From NCBI RefSeq assembly GCF_040183065.1, contig NC_091120.1:182988396-183052395 (forward strand): a stretch of 64,000 nt of DNA, given 5' to 3'. Each line of letters begins with the position of its first letter. Position 1 is the stretch's first letter. Of the stretch, positions 10,373 through 20,583 are shown in pieces. The position numbers were made by a program, and so were the translations under genes. This DNA comes from Periplaneta americana (taxonomy: Eukaryota; Arthropoda; Insecta; Blattodea; Blattidae). Below the pieces are notes generated by a model. It had not been told where the DNA came from and did no database searches. It saw only the letters and a list, made by a program, of their open reading frames with translations.

Positions 10373-11728
10373 TTAAAATTTTGCTTTCAGGTTATAATGT
10401 CCATAACAAAATGTCCACAAGTACAAAAGGTCCACAAGAAAATGTCCATAAATTAAATAGTTCAATATTTAAAGTCCTACATACAATTTGTCCATAGAGT
10501 AAAAAAGCCCAACATCTATGTGGTTCACCATATTATAAAGCCCATGATACGAAAAGGTCCATCATACAAAGTCAATTTCAGCTTTTGACAGTGCATGGAG
10601 TCATTTGAGGTTTTGTATTTCCTTTAGTATATTGCCTAACTGCAAATAAGACTGAAAATACTTACGGCACTATATGTAATGAGATAAAAATTATTCAGCA
10701 CATTTAAATATCACTTGCAATCCTACCTATACATGTCTGGTTTTGAAATCGCCAATATGAATGCTTGTCGACTGGCATTCCATTAGGCAGTAGTGAGTGG
10801 GTGTCTTTTCCACTTCAGTCAAGCAATATTGAGAAATGTAGTCAACAGGGGTCTGAGGGCACAATATTTGGGTATTGAGAACCCTGAAGTAAGAAACCAA
10901 ATATAGGAAATTATGGGACTGCCGTTTATTTCGCTAAATGACTTGCAATTTGTTTGGGATTTATTAAATGAAAGATTTGTGGATGATATCTTGGACTTAG
11001 CATATTACATTGAAATTACATATATTACTGGTCATCCGGCAAGAGGGCGAAGGCTAGCAGTTCCCCTAGATTTTCTCCTAAGACATGGAACGTCTATGCA
11101 TTAGTAATTAATGGCGGACAGCACACGAATAATGTGGTTGAAGGATTCCACTCTCAATTGCAACGACTTGTGGTGACACATCATGTGAACATTTCGCGAT
11201 TCATTAGCCATTTGCAACAACAGAATCGGAAACAGAACATTTAGTAACAACGGTCCTTGGTGGGCATACAAATATTAAGCGGCCAGTAAATAAACGGTAG
11301 CTTATATCAGTAATCAAACGAGAATTTTCAACATTGTCGGTAATTATCAAGATTATGAAGATAGGGATGAAATTTTTCGATATCTTAGAGCGAAATCATA
11401 CCATTTGAAATTAAGTAGTGCCCCTCAAGATGAACAATAGATGTATCTTTTGTATTACGTAACATAATTGAAACGACAATAAATTTTTCGGCACATTCCT
11501 TGGAGTTTTCCTTGTCGGACATTTTGGCGAATTGGACGAATTTATTTGTGGACATTTTAAAACTCAGGACATTTTTAAGAAGAGGACTTGCTGACAGTGG
11601 ACTTTTTCAGGTAAGGACATTTTTATGGAATGGACGAATTTTATGTATGGACATTTCTAAACGTTGGACATTTTCGTAGAGAGGACCTATTGCAAAGTGG
11701 ACCACATCTCACTTAACCAAAATTTTAA
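10373..11728 (+). mobile_element. MULE-type DNA transposon relic
   Basis: The block is framed by an 11-bp inverted pair, TTAAAATTTTG (10373-10383) and CAAAATTTTAA (11718-11728). Inside both ends are many degenerate copies of a short motif: ATGTCCATAA-like forms on the left (10397-10560), and the reverse-orientation forms GGACATTTT and GGACGAATT on the right (11515-11700). The middle holds a broken MULE-like transposase. Such subterminal repeats are common in Mutator-like elements. A 9-bp target duplication expected for MULEs was not found, so the outer ends are provisional. Confidence 0.65.
10757..11440 (+). pseudogene. MULE transposase remnant (C-terminal half)
   Basis: Reading frames here match the order of motifs after the DDE core of insect MULE transposases. 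First comes GCLFHFSQAILRNV with a following IMGLPF segment, then TYITGHPARGRR. After a frameshift near 11065 comes WNVYALVINGGQHTNNVVEG (W-N-Y, then TNN-VEG-H), then HVNISRFISHLQQQNRK, and finally a DEIFRYLRAKSYH tail. There are in-frame stops at about 10784 and 10906 and at least one frameshift, so no functional protein can be made. The N-terminal FLYWCH or DDE portion is missing or unrecognisable. The family call rests on motif order known from MULE proteins. Confidence 0.7.
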
Positions 11729-11737
11729 ACCGATTTC

Positions 11738-11820
11738 TACACTGATGTTCAAAGGTATCTGACCTCCAATTTCTTGATAGTGTAAGCGAACTTTTTAACC
11801 ACGGGAAAAGTCAGAACCAA
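11738..11820 (+). repeat. 82-bp dispersed repeat, inverted relative to 884-965
   Basis: This is the reverse-complement partner of 884-965. It lies immediately outside the right inverted repeat of the MULE relic and may be a separate old element or part of a longer MULE end. Confidence 0.6.
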
Positions 11821-11837
11821 AGATAAATAACAAATTG

Positions 11838-12463
11838 ACAAAGTTTGAAATAGTTCCGCTAGTTCTCAATAGGTGACCCTATTATTTAGACGGGTAAAAA
11901 GTATTTGAGAAAATGTTTATATAGATTGAATACAAGTTATTCTCAAAATTGACATTATTAGCCGTTTCCCGCTAAATCTAATGTTTTTTCACGATCATTA
12001 GAGGGGGGGATGAAATTTTGAATTTTGTAATGCGGGTATATTTATGTACTATTGGCGACACTGACTGTTACCTTCGCCATAGAAGTAATAACTGTAGAAG
12101 CGACATTTACACAAACAAGTTATCGAACATTAGTGGGGGTCGGGTATTATCGCCGCGCTCTCATGGTTAACATTCGGCAGGTCTTTGAGCGGCCTCATGC
12201 ATAACATTCAGCAGGTCTTTGAAATTTAACTGTATTATTGTTTTCAATAATCTTATATCGCCGCTCCAATCATTCGCCTTAATTTCAATATTGCAACCAA
12301 TAAGCTGCTTCCATTATTAAATGACACCTACCTGTCTAATCCACGTGGACTAAAACCGAGGTTGCAATGTCTTGTGCTGAGGACGAACATTAAGATATGT
12401 CACTAAAAATTATTATTAAAGAGTTATTGTAAAGAGTTAAGAATGTCAACGTACTCGTATATG
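11838..12463. other. Intergenic sequence, nothing recognised
   Basis: No ORF, repeat boundary or RNA gene is supported in this stretch. Confidence 0.4.
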
Positions 12464-12464
12464 A

Positions 12465-12505
<41 letters not shown>

Positions 12506-12584
12506 TAATAATAACCATTTAACAATATAACAAACTAGTGCTTATTCTTATCGAGGAAGTAGACGTGACAACGTGACGAATAAA

Positions 12585-12642
<58 letters not shown>

Positions 12643-12706
12643 GCCATTTAACAATATAACAAACTAGTGCTTATTCTTATCGAGGAAGTAGACGTGACAA
12701 CGTGAC

Positions 12707-12759
<53 letters not shown>

Positions 12760-13015
12760 GCCATTTAACAATATAACAAACTAGTGCTTATTCTTATCGA
12801 GGAAGTAAACGTGACAACGTGACGAATAATAATAATAATAATAATAATAATAGCCATTTAACAATATAACAAACCAGTGCTTATTCTTATCGAGGAAGTA
12901 GACGTGACAACGTGACGAATAATAATAATAATAGTAATAATAATAATAATAGCCATTTAACAATATAACAAACTAGTGCTTATTCTTATCGAGGAAGTAA
13001 ACGTGACAACGTGAC

Positions 13016-13068
<53 letters not shown>

Positions 13069-13132
13069 GCCATTTAACAATATAACAAACCAGTGCTTAT
13101 TCTTATCGAGGAAGTAGACGTGACAACGTGAC

Positions 13133-13170
<38 letters not shown>

Positions 13171-13234
13171 GCCATTTAACAATATAACAAACCAGTGCTT
13201 ATTCTTATCGAGGAAGTAGACGTGACAACGTGAC

Positions 13235-13281
<47 letters not shown>

Positions 13282-13345
13282 GCCATTTAACAATATAACA
13301 AACTAGTGCTTATTCTTATCGAGGAAGTAAACGTGACAACGTGAC

Positions 13346-13388
<43 letters not shown>

Positions 13389-13558
13389 TTAACAATATAA
13401 CAAACTAGTGCTTATTCTTATCGAGGAAGTAGACGTGACAACGTGACGAATAATAATAATAATAACAATAATAATAATAATAATAATAATAATAGTCATT
13501 TAACAATATAACAAACTAGTGCTTATTCTTATCGAGGAAGTAGACGTGACAACGTGAC

Positions 13559-13602
<44 letters not shown>

Positions 13603-13666
13603 GTCATTTAACAATATAACAAACTAGTGCTTATTCTTATCGAGGAAGTAGACGTGACAACGTGAC

Positions 13667-13720
<54 letters not shown>

Positions 13721-13789
13721 GAATAGTCATTTAACAATATAACAAACTAGTGCTTATTCTTATCGAGGAAGTAGACGTGACAACGTGAC

Positions 13790-13821
<32 letters not shown>

Positions 13822-13885
13822 GTCATTTAACAATATAACAAACTAGTGCTTATTCTTATCGAGGAAGTAGACGTGACAACGTGAC

Positions 13886-13917
<32 letters not shown>

Positions 13918-14009
13918 GTCATTTAACAATATAACAAACTAGTGCTTATTCTTATCGAGGAAGTAGATGTGACAACGTGATGAATAATAATAATAATAAT
14001 AATAATAAC

Positions 14010-14040
<31 letters not shown>

Positions 14041-14104
14041 GTCATTTAACAATATAACAAACTAGTGCTTATTCTTATCGAGGAAGTAGACGTGACAACG
14101 TGAC

Positions 14105-14148
<44 letters not shown>

Positions 14149-14237
14149 GTCATTTAACAATATAACAAACTAGTGCTTATTCTTATCGAGGAAGTAGATG
14201 TGACAACGTGACGAATAATAATAATAATAATAATAAT
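12464..14237 (+). repeat. Composite minisatellite: conserved unit plus (AAT)n, left block
   Basis: Sixteen copies of a conserved ~65-bp unit alternate with (AAT)n runs of variable length, giving units of about 90-125 bp. Each unit includes TTTAACAATATAACAAACTA, then CTTATCGAGGAAGTAGACG and CGTGACAACGTGACG. Diagnostic variants are ordered: early units (to about 13280) have AGCC before TTTAAC, later ones have AGTC. CCAG/CTAG and AAACGTG/AGACGTG/AGATGTG variants also occur. The array continues as three more AGTC-type units at 17544-17875 after a LINE insertion. Tyrosine-run ORFs on the reverse strand are artefacts of TAT repeats. Confidence 0.95.
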
Positions 14238-14573
14238 TATTATTATTTATTTATTTTTACTTTATTTATTTAGAATATTAACGTGCAAAAACAACAGCAC
14301 AAGGCCAATTACAGTTTTGCACGATACAAAACAGAACAAAACAACAAAAGATGATGAGAATGAATGATAGAAAATGGCAATGAGATGAAATACAAACAAT
14401 ATAATGGTCTAAATAATCAACGATCAAATAAAAATTATAAAATTACAAAATTAGTACAATGAGATAATTGAAATAATGGAATAGTCTACATTAATCAAAT
14501 GACCAAATGCAAGAAATAAAATGGACAAATAATTATTAAAATAAGATCAGTGAGTTAAAAACTCTAAGATATA

Positions 14574-17354
14574 CTACACATTAAATGGATCCAAGTTGAA
14601 TCCATGCAAATTAGCATATTTAATGCATCTGCAGACCGGAGAGAGAGATTTAGAATTCTTATTATAAAACAATTTATGAAATCTTAAACCATTAGCAGGA
14701 ATACGAAGACTGATATTGCTTATGAAAGATTCACAATCAATATCACCCTTAATGACTTTGCAAAAAAATAAATAATCAAGATCCTGACGTCTGGTGAACA
14801 GACAACCGCAATTGAAATAATTGCATTTAATCTCATAGTTATAATCGGAATTTGGTAAAAATCTATAAGAACACAAGGAAATAAATTTTCTTTGAATATT
14901 CTCCAATTTAGCCGAGTCAGTGGAAGTAATGGAGTTCCATACAACAGATGCATATTCAAGCTTGGATCTAACCAACGTATAGTATAAAATTAATAAACAC
15001 ATAGGAGTGGAAAAAGAATAAGTTATAGACCTAATTAGACCAAGCATTCTTAACGAATGGGTATAAATATAATGCACATGATCATGGAAATATAATTTAG
15101 AATCAAGTAGGACACCAAGATCTCTAATACAATCTGTCCTAGTAATTACGACATTACTGAGAGAATAGTTAAATTTTAGGGAGATAGTTTTCCGTGAAAA
15201 GGAAATAACAGAAGTTTTGGATTGATTAATTTTCATTCCATTTTCAACAGACCATTGTGAAATTGAATTAATGTCATTTTGAAGAATTTGACAATCAACC
15301 AAACTATTAATTTTGCGAAAGATTTTGAGATCATCCGCAAATAAAAGGCAGCTAGAACTTATTCTTTTACTTATATCATTTATAAATAATAAAAATAAGA
15401 GAGGTCCCAATGTAGACCCTTGAGGAACACCGCATAAACTATTAAATGGAACCGAGAGAGAATTACCTAGTCGGACACAAGACTGTCTATCTGTTAAATA
15501 ATTTTCAAACCAATTAACGTAGTTAGTGGAGAGACAAAAATTACTTAATTTATTTAATAAAATTTTGTGAGGAACAACATCAAATGCTTTGCTAAAATCA
15601 AAATAAATTGAGTCAATTTGACCTTGATTTTCAACTATAGGCATTATGAGATTAAGATAGGAAACTAAATTAGTAGTTGTAGATTTCTCTCGTGTAAATC
15701 CATGTTGGGCCGAATTGATCTTATTTTTGACATAAAATGAAATGTGTTTGTGAATAATTTTTTCAAAAATTTTAGAAAAATTGTTTAGGATAGAAATGGG
15801 TCTATAATTAGTAACACTATTTTTATTACCATTTTTGAAAACTGGAATAATGGATGCTTCCTTCCAAAGAGACGGGTAAATTCCTGTTTTTAAGCTAAGA
15901 TTGAATAAAAAAGTTAAAACAGGCAAGAGAATATTAGAACAACCTTTAATTATAAAATTAGGAATGCTATCAGTACCTTTACATTTATTAGGCTTTAGTT
16001 TTTTAATAGCTTTATTTACATCATCGAATGTAATATTAGGCAGGGACAAACAGTCAGTGATATTAGAATCATAAGTAATGAAATTAGAGTTACAATTTTG
16101 TTGAACAGATTTAAATTGACAAGCAAATGCATTTGCAATTTCTTTTTCATCTGTGATGTGAACGCCATTTATTATTAGTTCTGTGGGATTACTATTAGTT
16201 TTTCGAAAAGTTTCTACATATTTCCAAAATTTATTTGGTTCGTGCTTTAGGTTATCATCAATTGATTGTAACCATTTGAATTTATCAGATTTAATCATGG
16301 CTTTGACTTGTTTTCTAAAATTAGAAAAAATTTGATACTGATGATCAGTTTTATATTTTTTGTAATTTTTATGAGCTTTATTTTTTTTCTTAATAAGCTG
16401 ACGTAAATCGTTTGAAAACCATTTAGGATAGTGCGATTTTTTAACAAAGGTGACAGGGACACAAAGGGATATAGCATTGTTTATAATTTGAGACAAGGAA
16501 TTTGCAGCAGTGTTTACATCAGTAGTCTGATATATGCTAGTCCAATCATAATTGTATAGAATAGAATAAAGATTCAGATAATCACCTTGAGAATAATTTA
16601 AATAAGAACTGATTAGAGAGTGTTCCGGTAACGATAATTTTACTTCAATATAAATAGAGATAGATGGATGATAAGTATCCTCTAAAACTAGAGAGTGATC
16701 GGCAAGTTTAACTGTACTGTTTTTATCATTAGTAAAAACCAAATCAAGAAGCTTTTTACTCGCAACGGTAGAGTTAATTTGAATTAATCCAAGAAGGCAG
16801 GACGAGGAATATAAATCCTTAGCCTTAATTTTAGAGTAATAATGAGTATCATTAAGATTAGAAGCAGTTGTCCAGTCCATACCAGGAGTATTAAAATCAC
16901 CAAGGATTACTATTCTAAAATTATGAGTGTCGAGATTTTTTTCAAGAAAATTAAGATAAGATTTTAAGTGAATGTGATCTGTATCAGGAGAGAAATAATG
17001 GTTACCTAATAACAGATTAAAACCATCAGCCATTCTAATTTCAACCCAAACGCATTCACTAATAATTTCTAAGTCAAAACGTCTTTTTGCAAAAGGTAAC
17101 TGGTTGCTAATCGCTGTTAGGACACCACCACCTCTTTTTTTGTTAGTGTCTTCAAACAGTCTATCTGCACGAAACACAGTATAGTTATTTGGAAATAAAT
17201 TAGAATTAATAACTGACTCAGATAACCATGTTTCAGTGAGACAGATAATGAGATCATTATTACTCACTATATTCTGAAAAATTTCATCAACTTTAGTGTT
17301 AAGTCCACGAACATTTTGGTAGAAAATCTCGAGATGATTAATAGAACTGAACAT
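14574..17354 (-). CDS. LINE ORF2: endonuclease and reverse transcriptase, intact
   Basis: A 926-residue polyprotein that would nick target DNA and reverse-transcribe LINE RNA there. Seen: an N-terminal AP-type endonuclease with QNVRG (13-17), TETWL (Glu41), GDFN (152-155), LLDLVFTN and a later DH pair; a reverse transcriptase with YRPISILNNFSKIFEK, FDFSKAFDVVPHK, GVPQGSTLGPLLF and the catalytic FADD (672-675); then a thumb region and a C-terminal RRQDLDYLFF segment. No stop or frameshift interrupts it, unlike every other LINE in the window. ORF1 ends just upstream (stop at 17382-17384), leaving a 27-bp gap before this start. Clade assignment (CR1/Jockey-like) is from motif style. Whether it is still active cannot be told, because the 5' end of the element is gone. 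Confidence 0.93.
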   Translation of the reverse strand: MFSSINHLEIFYQNVRGLNTKVDEIFQNIVSNNDLIICLTETWLSESVINSNLFPNNYTVFRADRLFEDTNKKRGGGVLTAISNQLPFAKRRFDLEIISECVWVEIRMADGFNLLLGNHYFSPDTDHIHLKSYLNFLEKNLDTHNFRIVILGDFNTPGMDWTTASNLNDTHYYSKIKAKDLYSSSCLLGLIQINSTVASKKLLDLVFTNDKNSTVKLADHSLVLEDTYHPSISIYIEVKLSLPEHSLISSYLNYSQGDYLNLYSILYNYDWTSIYQTTDVNTAANSLSQIINNAISLCVPVTFVKKSHYPKWFSNDLRQLIKKKNKAHKNYKKYKTDHQYQIFSNFRKQVKAMIKSDKFKWLQSIDDNLKHEPNKFWKYVETFRKTNSNPTELIINGVHITDEKEIANAFACQFKSVQQNCNSNFITYDSNITDCLSLPNITFDDVNKAIKKLKPNKCKGTDSIPNFIIKGCSNILLPVLTFLFNLSLKTGIYPSLWKEASIIPVFKNGNKNSVTNYRPISILNNFSKIFEKIIHKHISFYVKNKINSAQHGFTREKSTTTNLVSYLNLIMPIVENQGQIDSIYFDFSKAFDVVPHKILLNKLSNFCLSTNYVNWFENYLTDRQSCVRLGNSLSVPFNSLCGVPQGSTLGPLLFLLFINDISKRISSSCLLFADDLKIFRKINSLVDCQILQNDINSISQWSVENGMKINQSKTSVISFSRKTISLKFNYSLSNVVITRTDCIRDLGVLLDSKLYFHDHVHYIYTHSLRMLGLIRSITYSFSTPMCLLILYYTLVRSKLEYASVVWNSITSTDSAKLENIQRKFISLCSYRFLPNSDYNYEIKCNYFNCGCLFTRRQDLDYLFFCKVIKGDIDCESFISNISLRIPANGLRFHKLFYNKNSKSLSPVCRCIKYANLHGFNLDPFNV

Positions 17355-17381
17355 TGAAAATGAGAGCGAGCAAGACTAAGA

Positions 17382-17543
17382 CTAAGAGGCATTTCCCTGA
17401 GAATCAACAGAGTTCGAATTAGCAGAATGCGCAAAGTGCTGCTCAGGCTTTAATTTACCATAAAATGGTGCAATTAGGCAACCAGCAGGCCAAACTTCAG
17501 GTTTGTTAATGGAATCGAAATCCCTCACATCAACAGTGATGTG
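17382..17543 (-). pseudogene. LINE ORF1 C-terminal fragment
   Basis: About 53 codons remain, with DFDSINKPEVWPAGCLIAPF and FYGKLKPEQHFAHS, before the stop and the ORF2 start. The reading frame runs upstream into AAT repeats, showing that the 5' truncation point lies at the (AAT)n boundary. The ORF1 role (RNA-binding chaperone) is inferred only from position. Confidence 0.65.
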
Positions 17544-17646
17544 ATAATAATAATAATAATAACAATAATAATAATAATAATAGTCATTTAACAATATAAC
17601 AAACTAGTGCTTATTCTTATCGAGGAAGTAGACGTGACAACGTGAC

Positions 17647-17681
<35 letters not shown>

Positions 17682-17773
17682 GTCATTTAACAATATAACA
17701 AACTAGTGCTTATTCTTATCGAGGAAGTAGATGTGACAACGTGACGAATAATAATAATAATAATAATAATAAC

Positions 17774-17810
<37 letters not shown>

Positions 17811-17875
17811 GTCATTTAACAATATAACAAACTAGTGCTTATTCTTATCGAGGAAGTAGACGTGACAACGTGACG
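17544..17875 (+). repeat. Composite minisatellite, right block
   Basis: Three further units of the 12464-14237 array in the same orientation, all of the AGTC type. The last unit ends at CGTGACAACGTGACG, after which single-copy-looking sequence begins. Confidence 0.95.
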
Positions 17876-19079
17876 CTTAGAGTGAAACCTACAGAGCAAC
17901 AATGGGTCGGCAAAATTATGTTTTAAAAGCTCACCGCACGTTATTGTATGATGCCGGCATGGTAAGCATGAGGCTGCGGCATATCATTTTTGAATTGAAC
18001 TTCTCGAAGTTTTCCGCGTTTCGGCATTGGCGCTGTCGTGTGTATATACGCAGAGTCAGTGGATATCCGTTACTATTGGAATTTTATGTACAGTGAAGGG
18101 GTAAAGTACTAGGAATTTTTATGACTATTATTATTTTTTTATTTTTTATTTTATAATAAACAATTCTAGTAATTTACTGATTAATTTTACAGCAAAACCC
18201 TATAGTAAGCCTTGATTCCATGTATGTAAGGATCCATATAAGTGAATATCACTTAAGAATAATGTCTATTGTTGTGAAAGCGACTTTTTATATAAAGCGG
18301 TTCAATATTTTAATAAAACATTAATAAAACGCAAATCACTTATCATAGGCGGATGAAATTTTATACATTTGTCACTATTAAGCAGATATACCAGTGATCA
18401 AAACTTGATGAATCTAGCTTCGTAAGTGTGGTAGTTATTGATTCCGCTATTGTAAACTCTTAAAACTAATTTCAGTATAGTGTCCCCTTAAATGCGGACA
18501 TTTGTTACTTGTAATTTATCAAGTTCATGTTGCTATAATACCTGTAACTGTGGTGTTTATGAAGGAGTGCATTGAACACTTAAATGCGTATTTATGCTAT
18601 CATAATTTTTATACATTGGTATGTTGACTGACAATAATGTTCTAAAATGTAAGAAGATCCTTTAGAAGTTTTTGCCCTTCAAATTAAAAACATCTGAGTT
18701 TTACTTTAAATATTCCTATCCCACGCGTGTTGCAAAAGGAATAACAATGGCGGCCGACTCGGTGATTGCGCTACTTTGGTATATCCACGGACTCTGTGTA
18801 TACGAGAGTCGGCTTGAGTTGAGCGGAAGGAGCCAGTGTTGCCAACTTGAGAGTTTTCCCCCCAAATTTGAAGGGATAAAAATGTTAGGGGGATTTTCAG
18901 GAGAAAGATGAATTTTACAGGCTTTTTTGGGGCGTTTTCTGAGCAGTGAGTGCCTCTCAGCATTTTTCCCAGTGAATGGAGGTTAGCATGATGAGCTGAG
19001 TGCGTTATGTATGTGGTTGTGAGAGTGCACTCGACGAAACTATTCGCCTGCTCCGTCCGTGCCTGGCGGAGCCTGGTTG
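17876..19079. other. Unassigned sequence
   Basis: No supported gene. A 64-codon ORF at 17902-18096 and a 125-codon reverse ORF at 18706-19083 show no recognisable domains. Confidence 0.4.
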
Positions 19080-19257
19080 ACACGGGGATAGTTTACAGGA
19101 GTCGAGTGCTTGAAGCCTCTAAACTTGACGCCATATTTGTGACCACACGCAGACACTAAAGTTGAAACCGTGCTTGAAAAAAGCGCGCACTGAATGTTTT
19201 GTTCGTAATTTCGTAGCGGTTTTTATATTCAAATAGTGGTGTTTGTATTCAGTTATT
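19080..19257 (+). mobile_element. PIF/Harbinger-like element, left-end fragment
   Basis: The sequence begins with CACGGGGATAGTTTACAGGA and closely follows the left 160 bp of the element at 25398. It is cut off at 19257, where the pogo/Tigger terminus starts, so the Tigger element probably inserted into it or joined there. Confidence 0.7.
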
Positions 19258-19586
19258 CAGTAGAACCCCGATTATCCGTCACCCTATTGACCGATTGTCG
19301 GATTATCCGAATTCTTTTCTTAGCTTTTTTTTTTTGCTGCAGAAAAAAATATGAAGTACTGTGCAATACGTTTCTAGGCAGTTTTCCAAAAGTACCTTTA
19401 TCCTTACACAGTACATACTGTACGTACTTAGCAGGAATGCTTAGCTGTCGGCAATAGAAACAGTTACTTGTAAAACAGTCACTTCCTGCTTTCGAAGAAA
19501 AAACCCCAAGAACTTTCACAAATCCGTGTACCATTCAAACCATATCCTTTTTATTCGAGTGGCCGTAAATATAACGTCTATGCAAA

Positions 19587-19805
19587 ATGTTTTCCACAGT
19601 CCTCAAAAGAAAACGTATTGTGTTAACTATCGAAAAAATTACAATATTTGAGAGGATTGAGAAAGGAGAAACTGTGGTTAATGTTGCTTCAAAAAAAAGT
19701 ATAACGTGTATAAAATATGTAAATCTCCAACATGAGACTTCTACTATTCTTGTATTTCCACAGACAATCAACCAACAACCCTTGGTTTTCAAAAGCCGTC
19801 ATTGA
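19587..19805 (+). pseudogene. pogo/Tigger transposase N-terminal (CENP-B-like) remnant
   Basis: The reading frame has KRKRIVLTIEKITIFERIEK then GETVVNVASK, the usual start of the DNA-binding helix-turn-helix domain of Tigger/jerky-type transposases. Similarity fades after about 35 residues, and the DDE catalytic domain is missing from the element. The remnant is non-functional. Confidence 0.7.
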
Positions 19806-19920
19806 CAACCGAACTTTTAGTGAACTCTTGATCCACTAAAAAGCACGTTAAACACAAAACCATCAAGGACATCAAGGAAATCACTAAAATTTTAGACCAA
19901 AGTATTATGCAGCTAATTTG

Positions 19921-20583
19921 TTAATAGTACATTATGCAACGAGCCTATAATGGTAGCAATTAAGACGCGAGTATGTTTGTTTATGAAACGAGCGCAAGCG
20001 AGTTTCATAATTTTCATACGAGCGTCTTAATTACCATTATAGGCAAGTTTCATACAAATCTTTATGCTCGACCATATTTCTAACTTGAAATTATTCATAA
20101 GTATTCATGTTATGGTTATGTAAGTGAGGCGCGGAACTGACCTGAATTGTGAGATGTGCGCAGACGCGAAAGTATTGATTTTTTCCGAAACACGAATGTC
20201 ATTGACCTTGATATAATCTAGAGAATAACATGAACATTAGGCTTGATATAACCTGGAAATTGATTTAGAATTGAAAAACGAAATGACAAATTGAATTTAT
20301 TTGAATATTATTTACAATTAACGCTAATTATTATAGTAACAGAACATAACCTTCCGCGACAGTATTGGATTTCCAGCCTCCGTGACCTTTCGCTAATTGT
20401 CTTTCGATTGCATATCCGAGAATAATCGATACTTGCGGTTTTATAATGGTACAATCAGTACAATGGTGATTTCTCACTGGCTGAACAACTGAATTATAAT
20501 GAATAGGCGTACTTTAATGAGGTGAATTAAAGGGCTACTACCAGGTATATAATTACTACATTTCGGCAAGGTCGAGCATAAAA
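19921..20583. repeat. Dispersed repeat family B, copy 2
   Basis: Matches 2497-3126 throughout, including the inverted-repeat head. A second inverted pair, TTATGCTCGACC (20062-20073) and GGTCGAGCATAA (20570-20581), has 3-7 bp of similar flanking sequence (ATCTT) on either side, so an inner mobile unit of ~520 bp is possible. It lies inside the pogo/Tigger element. Confidence 0.75.

Larger units (their letters stand above)
14238..17543 (-). mobile_element. Young CR1/Jockey-like LINE inserted in the minisatellite
   Basis: A 3.3-kb non-LTR retrotransposon on the minus strand. Its 3' end at 14238 carries an AATAAATAAATAATAAT-like tail that merges with the (AAT)n array. Its 5' end at about 17543 is truncated within ORF1. 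It carries the ORF1 C-terminus and a complete ORF2. The flanking array resumes in the same orientation on both sides, so the LINE split a pre-existing array. The target duplication is masked by the AAT repeats. Confidence 0.92.

Noticed and set aside
12781..13293. Tyrosine-run ORFs on the minus strand (up to 106 codons)
   Set aside because: They are translations of the (AAT)n minisatellite. Frame and length follow repeat number and no start context or domain is present.
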